From JAHEEL01 sp964581295 (lineage in GTDB: Bacteria > Actinomycetota > Acidimicrobiia > Spongiisociales > UBA5794), in contig CAZONX010000003.1 in the NCBI GenBank assembly GCA_964581295.1, positions 1-64,000 on the forward strand: a stretch of DNA of 64,000 bases, in the 5' to 3' direction. Position 1 is the first letter of the stretch. Each line of letters begins with the position of its first letter. Of the stretch, positions 34,262 to 43,608 are shown in pieces. The notes beneath the pieces are model-generated. The model worked only from the letters and a program-made list of their open reading frames with translations, was not told where the DNA came from and searched no databases. The position numbers and the translations under genes were made by a program.

Positions 34262-35530
34262 CTACGGCGGGTCGCGGCTCGTGACGTAGGTGTGGCCGAG
34301 AGCGCTGGTCCAATGGTGGCTGCCATCGGGGAGCATCCGGTAGCTCCAGCCGGCTTGGTGCTTGATGCAGTGGTCGCGCCGGCAGAGGGGGTCGCCGTTG
34401 GCTTCCGTGGTCTCTCCCCCTTCGGCGTACGACACCCGGTGATCGAAATCGGAGCCGACCGCGGGCACACGACAGCCGGGGAAGACACAGACGGGACTGC
34501 GTGCTTCGACCGCGCGGCGGGTGGCTGCCGACGGTCGGCGGCGGGTGATATCGGTGTAGACGGGTTGGCCGGTGGCGGGGTCGGTGACGGTGTAGCGCCA
34601 CTCGGCGTCGGGTTCACACACGGCGACGTTGCGGGCGATATCCGCGATGACGGGCCCGTAGCCGGCCAACTCGCCGGGTCGGTTGTTCAAATCGGCGAGC
34701 GTGTCGAGGTCGACTCGGATGTCGACCACACCGCGCCCGGTGCCGGTGTGGTTCGTGCCGCACAGCAGGTCGAGGTAGACGTCGGCACGGAGCTGGTCCA
34801 TGGTGCGTGCCTCTCCCCCGCTCCGCAGGGATCGGGCGATCTGGTTGATTCGGTTCGTTGCGGCTGAGACCCGATCGGGGGGCAGGTCCACACCGGTGAG
34901 GTTCGCCGCCCCGTCGTCGGTAGGTTCCGCGATCACGCGACGTTGGTCGATGGCGTCGTCGTAGCGGCGCCCGGCATCATCCGGATCGACCTCAACACAG
35001 AGCCGGCGTAGCCGTGCCCGTAGCTGGCCCGTCGTCAACTCCGGCGCCTCATCGGCCACCCGATCGACCACGCGCCGCGCCGCTGCATCGTCGAGGTGCT
35101 CAGTGCCAGAGATCAACACCCGCGCCCTGCGAGCGTCGAGGCTCCCCGACGCCAACATCGCATGCACCTTTGGCAAGCGAGAACGCAACTCCAACGCGGT
35201 AGCGAGTTCAACATCGGCGCCCCGCCGCGTCAGATGCAACGCGGCGCGAATCTCCGCAGCCGCGGACTCCGCGGCATCCCAATGCGGAGAGTCGTTGTGC
35301 TCGTCGAGCGCATCGACCACCGCTGCCATGTCCTCATACAACAACGCCGTGTAGTGCGAGATCAGGCGCTGATGCGCCCGCAACACCACGACCCGGTCAT
35401 AGCCGGAGATGCGCCCCACGTCGATATGGAACACAATCGCCGCCAACTCAGGCCCGGGCGGGACCTCATCAAGACCCTGCGGCACCCACGGAGCATCCTC
35501 ATCGGCAGCAACATCACACAAATCCAGCAT
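34262..35530 (-). CDS. HNH endonuclease with DUF222 domain
   Basis: A 422-residue protein if started at ATG 35530; alternative starts at 35566 and 35578 have equally weak ribosome sites. The large helical DUF222 region fills residues 20-300. The C-terminal HNH motif is CVFPGCRVPAVGSDFDH followed by CRRDHCIKHQAGW, with the cysteine pairs that hold a structural zinc. DUF222-HNH proteins occur in many copies in actinobacterial genomes and are often linked with mobile elements, but no element ends are seen here. Confidence 0.88.
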   Translation of the reverse strand: MLDLCDVAADEDAPWVPQGLDEVPPGPELAAIVFHIDVGRISGYDRVVVLRAHQRLISHYTALLYEDMAAVVDALDEHNDSPHWDAAESAAAEIRAALHLTRRGADVELATALELRSRLPKVHAMLASGSLDARRARVLISGTEHLDDAAARRVVDRVADEAPELTTGQLRARLRRLCVEVDPDDAGRRYDDAIDQRRVIAEPTDDGAANLTGVDLPPDRVSAATNRINQIARSLRSGGEARTMDQLRADVYLDLLCGTNHTGTGRGVVDIRVDLDTLADLNNRPGELAGYGPVIADIARNVAVCEPDAEWRYTVTDPATGQPVYTDITRRRPSAATRRAVEARSPVCVFPGCRVPAVGSDFDHRVSYAEGGETTEANGDPLCRRDHCIKHQAGWSYRMLPDGSHHWTSALGHTYVTSRDPP

Positions 35531-35640
35531 GGAGACAACGTACCGCCCCGATGTGACACAAAACATCCCGCCAAACACCCAACTCGGCCATCAGCGACGT
35601 ACTGTCCCACAAGCGAAATGCCGATACCTATGGTTGGTCG

Positions 35641-36888
35641 ATGCGCCGCTTCAGCTTTCTCCTCGCCGCAATCGCCATCGCTGGTGCCGGGTGTGTGAAC
35701 GGGTCGGAGGAGGCGTCGACCACGACCACGGCAGCCACGACCACCACCATGGCACCTTCACCGGTCGACGACCGGCTCGTGATCCTGGCCGCGGACGCAA
35801 CGGTCGTGGTGCTCGATGACACGCTCGAGGAGATCACCTCGATCGCGCCACCCGAGGGTTCGCGGTACCGCCAACCGATCTGGTTCGACACCGAAACGAT
35901 CGTCTTCTCCGAGGAGCTCGCCGACGGCAGCGGCGCCCTCATCGCGGCCGACGCCACGACCGGGACCATCTCCTGGCGGGTGGAGCTGTCGAGTTCTCCG
36001 TTCTACTTCGACCAATCACCCGACGGGTCGGCAACGACATCGCTGCGCAACAACAACGCGGAGGGTGGCCTGATTGCCGAACTGGTCTCGCGAGACGGCG
36101 AAGTGACCCCACTGAATGACCGATCCCCGTTCTACTCGGCGTGGTCTCCCGACGGTTCGGCGTTGGCCACCCATGTTGGTCAGCAGACGCTCGCCGTGGT
36201 CGAAGACGGAGTGGTCGAGGCGATCTCGGATTCGACCGGTAGCTTCCAGGCCCCATCGTGGACGCCGGACGGCCTATTCACGCTTCGGTCGAGCGAGCAG
36301 TCGCAGACCCTCGCCGTTTGGGACGGTTCGGCGTTCACCGACCTTGCTCGTGTCGCGGGGCCCGTCCAGTTCGTGGCCAGCGGCGATCGGGTGGCCATCC
36401 AATCGACATCTGCGGACGGGACAACCGGCATCGCCGCCGCATTTCGAGCACAAGTGGTCCCGAGGGTCCCGGGCGGGCGCCTTGTCGTGTTTGACACGAG
36501 CTCGGGCTCGTTCGCAACAGTGTCCGAGCGGTTCGCGCCGTTCTTCCAATGGGATCCGACCGGTGAACGGCTGCTCTATGCGGCATTCGACGAGCAACCT
36601 TCGGTGGATGTCACATGGGCGATCTGGGAAGGCGGGGAGGCAACCGAGTACGGCCCGTTCACGCCACAGCCGGAGTGGTTTGGCGAAGTCGTGCCGTTCT
36701 TCGACCAGTACGCCCACTCGTTGTCGTATTGGTCCGCCTCTGGTGATGCCTTCGCGTATCCGGCGGTCGGAGACGCCGGGCCCATCGTGAAAGTGCAGCC
36801 GACGGACGGATCAGCAACGAGCACCGTCGACGACGCGGTCTGGGTCTCCTGGAGCCCACCAATCGGCCAGGCACTGTTGGTGCCGTAG
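35641..36888 (+). CDS. Beta-propeller-like lipoprotein of unknown function
   Basis: A 415-residue exported lipoprotein. The signal peptide ends in AGAGC with the lipidated cysteine at about residue 18, followed by a Thr/Ala-rich linker (TTTTAATTTT) like that of the importer lipoprotein. Repeated blocks of the form PDGS, PIW and WSPDGSALA suggest a WD40/TolB-like beta-propeller built from PD40-type repeats. No catalytic motif is visible. Its stop lies 2 bases from the stop of the convergent peroxiredoxin-like gene. Confidence 0.75.
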   Translation: MRRFSFLLAAIAIAGAGCVNGSEEASTTTTAATTTTMAPSPVDDRLVILAADATVVVLDDTLEEITSIAPPEGSRYRQPIWFDTETIVFSEELADGSGALIAADATTGTISWRVELSSSPFYFDQSPDGSATTSLRNNNAEGGLIAELVSRDGEVTPLNDRSPFYSAWSPDGSALATHVGQQTLAVVEDGVVEAISDSTGSFQAPSWTPDGLFTLRSSEQSQTLAVWDGSAFTDLARVAGPVQFVASGDRVAIQSTSADGTTGIAAAFRAQVVPRVPGGRLVVFDTSSGSFATVSERFAPFFQWDPTGERLLYAAFDEQPSVDVTWAIWEGGEATEYGPFTPQPEWFGEVVPFFDQYAHSLSYWSASGDAFAYPAVGDAGPIVKVQPTDGSATSTVDDAVWVSWSPPIGQALLVP

Positions 36889-36890
36889 AT

Positions 36891-37565
36891 TCAGCCTGAA
36901 TCCCGCATGATTCGATACATCGTCGCCGTGTCCTCGATGTAGCGATTCATGAGCGCCCCAAAGCGATCGGCCTCGTCGGTGGCACCGGTGCGGAGTCCCA
37001 TCGCCTGCGAGGCGAACTTGGCTCCCCGGAAGTAGGCGCGCAGGTCGCCGAATGGCATTGCACTCGGACCCGGCTCGGGGAATCCCGGCGTAGGCGGAGG
37101 CTGCTCCACAGGGGAGAGACCGAGAAGGCGCAGCGCGTCGAGCGCCGCATCCTCGGAAGGTCGGTCGGCGAAGTCCCGACTCACCAGGCGCTCGATCTCG
37201 TCGCCGTTCGGATCGATCACCACGGTTGCGGGGATTGCCACACCACGGGGGTCGGCTTCATTCCTCAGGCCGTAGGGGCCAATCGCTCGGCTCCGATCGG
37301 GATCCGACAGCATTGGAAACGGCAGGTTCAGCTTCTCGACCATAGCGGCGTGCTGGCCGGGCGAGTCGACGTCGATCGCGATGACCACCGCCCCCGCCTC
37401 CACAAACTCACGATGCCGCAATGCCACGCTGACCAGCTGGCCGTTGCAGTACGGTCACCAATCGCCCCGGAGGAACAACACGACCACCCCATGCTTGCGA
37501 TGGTCCGACAGCGACCATGGTTCGCCCGCCTGGTCGAGCAGCGTGAAGTCGTGCGCCGGTTTCAT
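36891..37565 (-). CDS. Peroxiredoxin-like (AhpC/TSA, PRX-like) protein, probable selenoprotein with Sec at UGA 37455-37457
   Basis: Reading from ATG 37565 through one in-frame TGA gives a 224-residue thioredoxin-fold protein: HDFTLLDQAGEPWSL, then LFLRGDW-UGA-PYCNGQL, then the long frame with PATVVIDPNGDEIERLV. The usual family motif is RGxWCPYC, so the UGA falls exactly on the first cysteine of CxxC and would give a UxxC redox site at residues 37-40. No other stop interrupts the frame, and homologous sequence continues on both sides. A SECIS-like hairpin follows the UGA. The protein would reduce peroxides or disulfides. The alternative is a nonsense mutation, which is less likely given the position and the hairpin. 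Confidence 0.8.
37416..37454 (-). promoter_or_regulatory. Candidate bacterial SECIS element
   Basis: Directly after the UGA (minus strand) the RNA can fold as a lower stem CUGCAA/UUGCGG (37444-37449 with 37416-37421). An upper stem GCCA-GCU/AGC-g-UGGC (37435-37441 with 37423-37430) has one bulged G and an apical GGUC loop at 37431-37434. The loop begins 20 nucleotides after the UGA. A GGUC loop with a bulged stem at this distance closely resembles the E. coli fdhF element recognised by SelB. Confidence 0.72.
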
Positions 37566-37714
37566 CAGCCCAACCTAGGGGCATCTGGATTCCCCGTCGA
37601 CCGGGGGCGCGCCTCGACACCTGCAGGTTCCGCCGTTCTTGCAGAGCCTGCCCACCCGGAGCCGTCCTAGATTCTGAGGATGAAGACCACGCCGGTGCCG
37701 CCACGAGTGCTGCC

Positions 37715-38823
37715 GTGACCGACCTCCAGCGTCTGATCTCCGGGTTCTACTTCGTCTACTACGCATCCGCAGCGGTCCTCATCCCTAACCTGCCGTTGAT
37801 CTTCGACGATGCCGGCTATAGCGGGAGCCAGATCGGCTGGCTGCTGGCCCTTCCTCCGGTGATGTCGATCGTCGCGGCACCAACCTGGGGCGCACTCGCC
37901 GACGCGACCGGTCGCGGCCGCACGCTTCTCGCGATCGCTCTCATTGGCGCCGGCGCCTCCGCCCTGGCGCTCGGGGTGAGTTCGACCTACATGGCAACCG
38001 TCGCCGTCATGGTCGTGTTCGCCCTCACGCTCGCACCGGTGGTGCCGTTCACCGATGCGGCGTCCATCGAAGCCATTGACGACAGCAGCCGGTACGGGAG
38101 ACTGCGTCTCTGGGGGGCAGTCGGATGGGCCATCGACCGCACGAGCCTCGCCCTGGCCCTGTGCTGTTCGCCGCAGGCATGGTGATCCTCCTCGCCATGA
38201 CTCGGCCGATGCCAATGGCCAGCCGCCACCCCCGCCTTGCCGGGGCGCTGGGTCGAGCCCTCTCGAACTCGAGAGCGTGGGCTCCGCTTCTCGGCGGTGC
38301 CCTCGTCGCCGGCATCACCGCGGGAACGATCATCGGCTACCTCTTCCTCCCCCTTCGATCGCTCGGCGCATCCGCATTGACGATGGGGCTGGCGCTCGTG
38401 ATCGCCACGGCCAGCGAGATCGTCGCGTTTTCGATGGCCGATCGCGTCATTCGCCGGCTGGGGATCGGTAGAACGCTGCTGCTCGGGATCGGTGCGGGAG
38501 TTGTCCGCCTGTTGATCTTTGGCTTGGTCCCAACAATCGGATGGGCGCTGGTAACCCAGTTGCTGCACGGCTTCACCTTCTCTCTCCCCCTCTCTGCGGG
38601 GGTGATGGGCGCAGCGAAGCTCTCTCCGAAAGGGCTCGGTACCACCGGCCAAGGCGTCTTCTCCGCTGTCTTTCTCGGTCTCGGACCAACCGTCGGGGTG
38701 ATCCTGGCCGGCTACCTGCTCGGCCAGACGTCCGAGCAGACAATGATGCTCACGATGGCCATCGTCGTGCTGGTCGCGGGAGCGATCGTCGCTCTCCCGT
38801 TGCTGCGCTCGAGCGAACTCTGA
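37715..38823 (+). pseudogene. MFS transporter interrupted by a frameshift
   Basis: Two adjoining frames make one MFS_1-like permease. The first (GTG 37715 to 38185) encodes FYFVYYASAAVLIPNLPL and GRLRLWGAVGWAIDRT, ending in the out-of-frame tail CCSPQAW. The second (to 38823) takes up at LFAAGMVILL and carries the remaining helices. The reading frame must change by +2 or -1 near 38155-38165; removing TG from ctgtgctg would restore LALALLFAAG. The joined product of about 369 residues is also slightly short after GWA, so a small deletion may accompany the shift. Pseudogene or assembly error cannot be told apart here. Confidence 0.8.
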
Positions 38824-38918
38824 GATCGCTCTCGTCGCCCGACCACGGGAACTGCGAGGACATCCGCGCCGCGCGGCGATTCAGTCGCTAGCGTTGGACG
38901 GGGGAACGGTGTTCGAGG

Positions 38919-40412
38919 ATGCTACGCAACGACGGATCCCAGGACGAAGCCACCGTTATCGACCTCATCGGTGATGGTCAGCGAGGTGGCGCACCTGCGA
39001 CCCAAGCCCGCATCCGCCACTCGTTCGAACACCTGTTGGATGCGTTCGCAGCGTTCACCGCAGTGCGCGACAAGACCGGTCGAATCGTCGACTTCCGTGT
39101 GGACTACGCGAACGATGCGGCCCGTTTCGTCACCGATGAAACTGCCCACCGACCGGGAGCCGAAGAGCCTGGTGAGTCGCTTGTCGATCACTACAAGCGG
39201 GAGCTGTTCGACGAATTCTGCGACGTCGTGGAGACGGGCGACCCGCTGGCAACACAGTCGTTGGATCACATCGACTCCCGGGACGGCGACAGGCGCGTGC
39301 TGCGTGCATTCGAGGTCCGTGCCGAACGGGTGGGCGACGGGTTGGCAGTTGTGTGGCGGGACGTGACCGCACATGTGCTCCTGGAAGTGGAACTCGGGCG
39401 GCGCAATCGGGAACTGACTCTGGTCGGCGAGATGGTCGAATATCTCCAGGCGGCAGAATCGTCGGAAGAGGTGTTTGAGGTCGCGGCGAGCTTCGGTGCG
39501 CGGTTGTTCGGGGACTTCCCGGGTGGGCTGCTCGTGCAGAACGAGTCGGGAACCGCCGTGGAGGCCGCTGCCTCGTGGGGAGAGAGCATCTGGGGAGACC
39601 AGGTGTTTGAACCGGGACGCTGCTGGGCGCTGCGACGCGGCCGGCGGCACGGAAGTCTCGTCCGAACCGAACCCTTGCGCTGTGCTCACGCGGCGAACAC
39701 CAAGGACGCCGTGTTGTGCATCCCGCTGATCGCCCAGGGAACGGCGATCGGCCTGCTCGTGCTTTCAGCGCTTGCCGGTGCCGGCCGGGCTGCGGCGGCA
39801 CCCTCGGCAACGGCAACCGAGGCCCTCGCTCTCTCGGTGTGCGAGCACCTTGGGTTGGCCCTCACGAACATTCGTCTGCGCGAGACCCTGCGTAACCAGT
39901 CGATCAGAGATCCCCTCACCGGCCTCTTCAACCTCCGCTACCTCGAAGAGACGCTCGAACGAGAGATCAGCCGGTGTGAGCGCAGCGACAAGCCGCTCGG
40001 ATTGATGATGATAGATATCGACAACTTCAAGGCGTTCAACGACACGTTCGGGCACCCGGGTGGCGATGCATTGCTGGTTGAACTCGGCGCACTGCTCGAT
40101 CGGGTCACGCGGGTCGAGGATGCGGCGTGCCGCTACGGCGGAGACGAGTTCGTCGTGCTGCTTCCGGAAAGCACCCTCGAGGTGACGCTCCGCCGGGCCG
40201 AGGATATCCGACGAGCCGCGGACCGGTTCAGCATCGCTCATGACGGCTCCGTCCTGAGCGCGGTGTCTCTCACGGTCGGGGTCGCGATGTATCCCGATCA
40301 TGGGGCCGACATGGCCGAACTGCTCCGCGCGGCCGACGAGGCGCTGTACGAGGCCAAGCACGCAGGCGGCGACCGCGTGCAGGTCGCTCAGGCGCCGGCC
40401 GACGACTCGTAG
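38919..40412 (+). CDS. Diguanylate cyclase with PAS-like and GAF sensor domains
   Basis: A 497-residue signalling protein. Residues 20-145 look like a PAS domain (HLLDAFAAFTAVRDKTGRIVD). Residues 165-320 form a GAF domain (EVFEVAASFGARLFGDFPGG). Residues 330-490 are the GGDEF domain with RDPLTGLFNLRYLEETL, MIDIDNFKAFNDTFGHPGGD and an intact active site YGGDEF. An inhibitory I-site RVED lies five residues before GGDEF, so product feedback is likely. No membrane segment is visible. It should make cyclic di-GMP in response to an intracellular signal. Confidence 0.92.
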   Translation: MLRNDGSQDEATVIDLIGDGQRGGAPATQARIRHSFEHLLDAFAAFTAVRDKTGRIVDFRVDYANDAARFVTDETAHRPGAEEPGESLVDHYKRELFDEFCDVVETGDPLATQSLDHIDSRDGDRRVLRAFEVRAERVGDGLAVVWRDVTAHVLLEVELGRRNRELTLVGEMVEYLQAAESSEEVFEVAASFGARLFGDFPGGLLVQNESGTAVEAAASWGESIWGDQVFEPGRCWALRRGRRHGSLVRTEPLRCAHAANTKDAVLCIPLIAQGTAIGLLVLSALAGAGRAAAAPSATATEALALSVCEHLGLALTNIRLRETLRNQSIRDPLTGLFNLRYLEETLEREISRCERSDKPLGLMMIDIDNFKAFNDTFGHPGGDALLVELGALLDRVTRVEDAACRYGGDEFVVLLPESTLEVTLRRAEDIRRAADRFSIAHDGSVLSAVSLTVGVAMYPDHGADMAELLRAADEALYEAKHAGGDRVQVAQAPADDS

Positions 40413-40563
40413 GTCCGGCACGCTCACGCAGGCGATCCCGCGACGTGGCACGCGCCCTCGTCGCTCAAGATGCGGAGCCTGAACGCTGGTTGCCGAGATC
40501 ACCGGGCAGAGGTACTCGAACCGACGAGCGCAGTCGGCTGTCGAACGGCTCGAGCGAGACCGC

Positions 40564-41718
40564 TCAGGGCTGCGCGGGAAGCACCCTTCGTACGAACCGG
40601 TCGAAGTGGGGGATGGCGAACTCCACCCATCCATAGCGGGGGGCGTATATCAGGCCCTCGTCAATCAGCCGATCTCGGAATGCTGCCACCTGCGGAGTCG
40701 ACTTGCCACCAGCGGCGGCAACTTCCCCCGACCGGTGCGGGCCGGCGCCGAGCGACGCCAGCCCCTGCACGTAGGCGACTTCCGAAGCCGGGATGCGTGC
40801 GATTCGAGCGGCAAAGAACGAAGAATCAAGGGCGTGGTCGACGTTCGGCTCGGCTCGCTCTACGTCGGCAGCCGAGATCGGATCGCCGATGGCGGCGTTC
40901 CAGGTGTGATAGGCCCACGTCTGGACGAAGAAGGGGAAGCCATCCGAGTGGTCGACGATCAGCTCGGTCGCCTCGAGAGACCAGGACACCCCGATCTCTT
41001 CGGCTGGCTCGACGATCGCCTGAACCACCTGATCCGGCGTGAGCGGCCCGAGATCAGCGACGGTGAACATCCGCTCGGCGTACGTCGCCGCTTTGGCCAC
41101 CTCGCCGATCAGATTGGGGAGTCCTGCGAGGAGGAAGTACAACGGGAGACCGTCCTGGCTGCATCGGTGCACCCCGGCGAGCAGCCGCCGCAGGTCGTGG
41201 CGGTCGAGCATCTGGGCCTCGTCGATGGCCAGCATCACACCAAGGCCCTCGTCTGCCGCCACCGCGGCGAGATCGACCAGAACGTCGGCGAGGGCCTCCC
41301 GGTCGGAGCGGCCGACCCGCCGCTCAACGGCGACACCGGTGCCGACGACCGTGAGCGAGACCGACTCGATCGAGCGCAGAGCTCGACCGACCTTCGCACC
41401 ACCGTCGAACTCGTCAACGATGCGGCGAGCCTGACGCAGAATGCTCCGAATGGTGTCGTCACCGCCAACGGCTTCGACACGAATGACCCGATAGCCAACG
41501 TGCTCGCCGACGGCCGCCAGTTTGCCGAGCAACACCGTCTTGCCGACGCCGCGCAACCCGGTGATGAGCATGTGCTGGCTGGCGCGAGCCGACTTCAGGC
41601 GGCGCAGACCGACGTTGGCGATACCAATAATCTGGTCGCGGCCAACGAGCGCGGGCGGAGGAGTCCCCGCCCCCGGTGCGTAGGGGTTCGCGACCGGGTC
41701 GTACAGTTCACCTGACAT
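40564..41718 (-). CDS. AAA-family ATPase with C-terminal winged-helix-like region
   Basis: A 384-residue ATPase. Walker A is GLRGVGKTVLLG near residue 54, Walker B is GVMLAIDEAQML near residue 162, and a sensor-like LAGLPNL follows. The C-terminal 100 residues (ASEVAYVQGLASLGAG, FRDRLIDEGLIYAPRYGWVEFAIPHF) resemble a winged helix, as in ORC/Cdc6-like or STAND ATPases. It is isolated from other genes of a system and its role is unknown. Confidence 0.8.
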   Translation of the reverse strand: MSGELYDPVANPYAPGAGTPPPALVGRDQIIGIANVGLRRLKSARASQHMLITGLRGVGKTVLLGKLAAVGEHVGYRVIRVEAVGGDDTIRSILRQARRIVDEFDGGAKVGRALRSIESVSLTVVGTGVAVERRVGRSDREALADVLVDLAAVAADEGLGVMLAIDEAQMLDRHDLRRLLAGVHRCSQDGLPLYFLLAGLPNLIGEVAKAATYAERMFTVADLGPLTPDQVVQAIVEPAEEIGVSWSLEATELIVDHSDGFPFFVQTWAYHTWNAAIGDPISAADVERAEPNVDHALDSSFFAARIARIPASEVAYVQGLASLGAGPHRSGEVAAAGGKSTPQVAAFRDRLIDEGLIYAPRYGWVEFAIPHFDRFVRRVLPAQP

Positions 41719-42164
41719 GCCGCCACTTTAACAACATCTGTCAAACATGAGGCGGTTCCGTTGAACCTGGTGCGCACGTACCTCGTCGCATCCCGCGTAC
41801 TACGGATTCCGGTAGTGGATGAGGTGACTCCCGCGTCCGGCATCACCGTGGCAATGGCGGAACGGCTAGGAGGTCGGCATGGTTCGGTGGTTGATGCATC
41901 TTGCGGTCTTTGAGGTCGTCGAAGGGGCAGGCGCCGGGGTCTCCGCCACAGCAGGGGCGACGGTTGGCAGCGTTGCAGTCTCGACCTCCAGCACGACATC
42001 AGCTGCGGGGCTCGCAACGGTAGACGGTGCAGTAGCAATCACGATGGCGGCGGCTTGGCCTTTGAGACGGTCGATGGGGGGCGTATCCGGGTATCTTCAG
42101 CAGGTCGAAGGCGGATCGCCACGTGTGGACATCACGCCCCTGGATGTCACACAGCCACGATGAC
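41719..42164. other. Intergenic region with no supported gene
   Basis: These 446 bases lie between the divergent ATPase (start 41718) and MFS gene (start 42165). Short open frames occur on both strands, including an Ala/Thr/Val/Pro-rich one on the minus strand around 41880-42080, but none has a ribosome site or recognisable sequence. No strong hairpin or repeat is seen. Confidence 0.5.
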
Positions 42165-43439
42165 ATGGAGCCGCCGTTGAGTATCGACTTCCTGACCAGA
42201 AACAAGACCTTCTTCGGCTGGCGCATGGTCGCGCTTGCCGCCGTCACGGGGGCGCTGACCGGTCCGGGTCAGACCATCGGTGTCAGCGTCTTCATCGATC
42301 ACTTCATCGCGGATCTCGGGATCACCCGATCCGGGGTGTCGATGGCCTACCTCATCGGCACGCTCGGAGCAGCCCTCGTGCTGCCAATGATCGGCAACCG
42401 CATCGACCGGGTCGGTGTGCGGCGAGCGATGACGATGATCGCCATCGTGTTCGGCATCGCGCTCGTCGGCATGGCCGGCGTCAACGGACTCGTCGCTTTG
42501 ACGGTCGGGTTCTTCGCCATTCGCCTCTTCGGACAAGGATCCCTCTCGCTCGCCAGCACCCTTGCGGTCACACACTGGTTCGAGGCCAAGCGCGGCCTGG
42601 CCCTCGGGATCGCGGCAACGGGTATGGGCATCCTGATGAGCCTCGTTCCCGTGGTCCTCAATGTCGTCATCGAGGCATACAGTTGGCGAACGGCATGGAT
42701 CGTGGCAGCCGTGCTGGTGTGGGTGATCGTGATCCCGATCGCCCAGTGGGGTCTCATCGACCGCCCGTCGGACGTCGGCCAGTATCCCGATGGCGTGGCG
42801 CCAAACACCGATGACGGGAACCCTGCCGCAACAGAGCCATCGGCCACGCGCGGAGAAGCGATCAGGACCTCCCGGTTCTGGATCGTTGCAATCTCCTCAG
42901 CCACCGGCGGCCTGCTGTCGACCGCCTTGAACTTCCACCAGATCTCAATGCTCGGCGATGCCGGGCTGAGTGCCACCGAGGCCGCCGCGATGTTCCTCCC
43001 GCAAGTCATCGGAACTGCGATCGCCGGCGTGCTCTTTGGGTATCTGGCCGACCGACTCACAGGACGCATCCTCATCCCCCTGGTGATGGGCATGCTCGTG
43101 CTCAGCCTCCTGCTCACCCTGGTGCTTGCGCCCGGCACTGCCGTAATCCTCTATGCCATCACCCTCGGTGCCGCCGGCGGCGCATCGCGCACCGTGACCG
43201 CGACACTGCTCCCCCGGTGGTTCGGTGTCGGCCACATCGGAGCAATCCAGGGCACGGCGACACTCATCGCGGTCGCATCGACGGCTGTTGGGCCGGTGAT
43301 GTTCTCAATCGCCAGGGACACCACGGGCAGCTACGGAGTCGCGGCGGCCTGGTTCGCTCTGATTCCCATCGCTGTCGCCATCCTCGCGACGACGATGAAA
43401 CCGGTCCCGATCGATCGTCACCACGCTGAGACCTCGTAG
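42165..43439 (+). CDS. MFS transporter
   Basis: A 424-residue permease with twelve predicted hydrophobic segments. The start at 42165 is chosen because the protein then begins just before the first helix (FFGWRMVALAAVTGALTGPG); longer in-frame starts exist at 42123. MFS features include FIADLGITRSGVSMAYLIGT in the first pair of helices and FGYLADRLTGRILIPL, the motif A equivalent, in the second half. It resembles the oxalate/formate-antiporter-like and monocarboxylate-type MFS groups. The substrate is unknown. Confidence 0.87.
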   Translation: MEPPLSIDFLTRNKTFFGWRMVALAAVTGALTGPGQTIGVSVFIDHFIADLGITRSGVSMAYLIGTLGAALVLPMIGNRIDRVGVRRAMTMIAIVFGIALVGMAGVNGLVALTVGFFAIRLFGQGSLSLASTLAVTHWFEAKRGLALGIAATGMGILMSLVPVVLNVVIEAYSWRTAWIVAAVLVWVIVIPIAQWGLIDRPSDVGQYPDGVAPNTDDGNPAATEPSATRGEAIRTSRFWIVAISSATGGLLSTALNFHQISMLGDAGLSATEAAAMFLPQVIGTAIAGVLFGYLADRLTGRILIPLVMGMLVLSLLLTLVLAPGTAVILYAITLGAAGGASRTVTATLLPRWFGVGHIGAIQGTATLIAVASTAVGPVMFSIARDTTGSYGVAAAWFALIPIAVAILATTMKPVPIDRHHAETS

Positions 43440-43575
43440 CCACAGAGTCGCGGAGCGCGGATCCGAGGTCGCAGTACGTCCGATGGCCGAGCGCCCGATT
43501 CGGCGATGCGAATTTGGAATAGTCGGGACAGCTATGCATGTCGACCGTGATCTCTGAAGAACGAGGCTTGACACG

Positions 43576-43591
43576 GAGTGAACGTTCACTC
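43576..43591. promoter_or_regulatory. Perfect 16-bp palindrome, probable TetR operator
   Basis: GAGTGAACGTTCACTC is fully self-complementary. It lies just 3 bases downstream of a consensus -35 box TTGACA (43568-43573) and 18 bases before the SDR start, within the promoter-leader of an operon whose second gene is a TetR regulator. This is the usual geometry of autorepression. Confidence 0.8.
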
Positions 43592-43608
43592 ACAAGGAGT
43601 CACCCACC

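Noticed and set aside
34222..34272. Inverted arms acccgccgt and acggcgggt between the convergent PAP2 and HNH genes
   Set aside because: The loop of 33 bases is too long for a confident terminator, and no T-run follows.
41879..42247. Possible broken minus-strand gene encoding segments such as WRSAFDLLKIPGYAP and DRLKGQAAAIVIATAP in different frames
   Set aside because: The pieces overlap the start of the intact MFS gene and show no family resemblance that would support a frameshifted gene.
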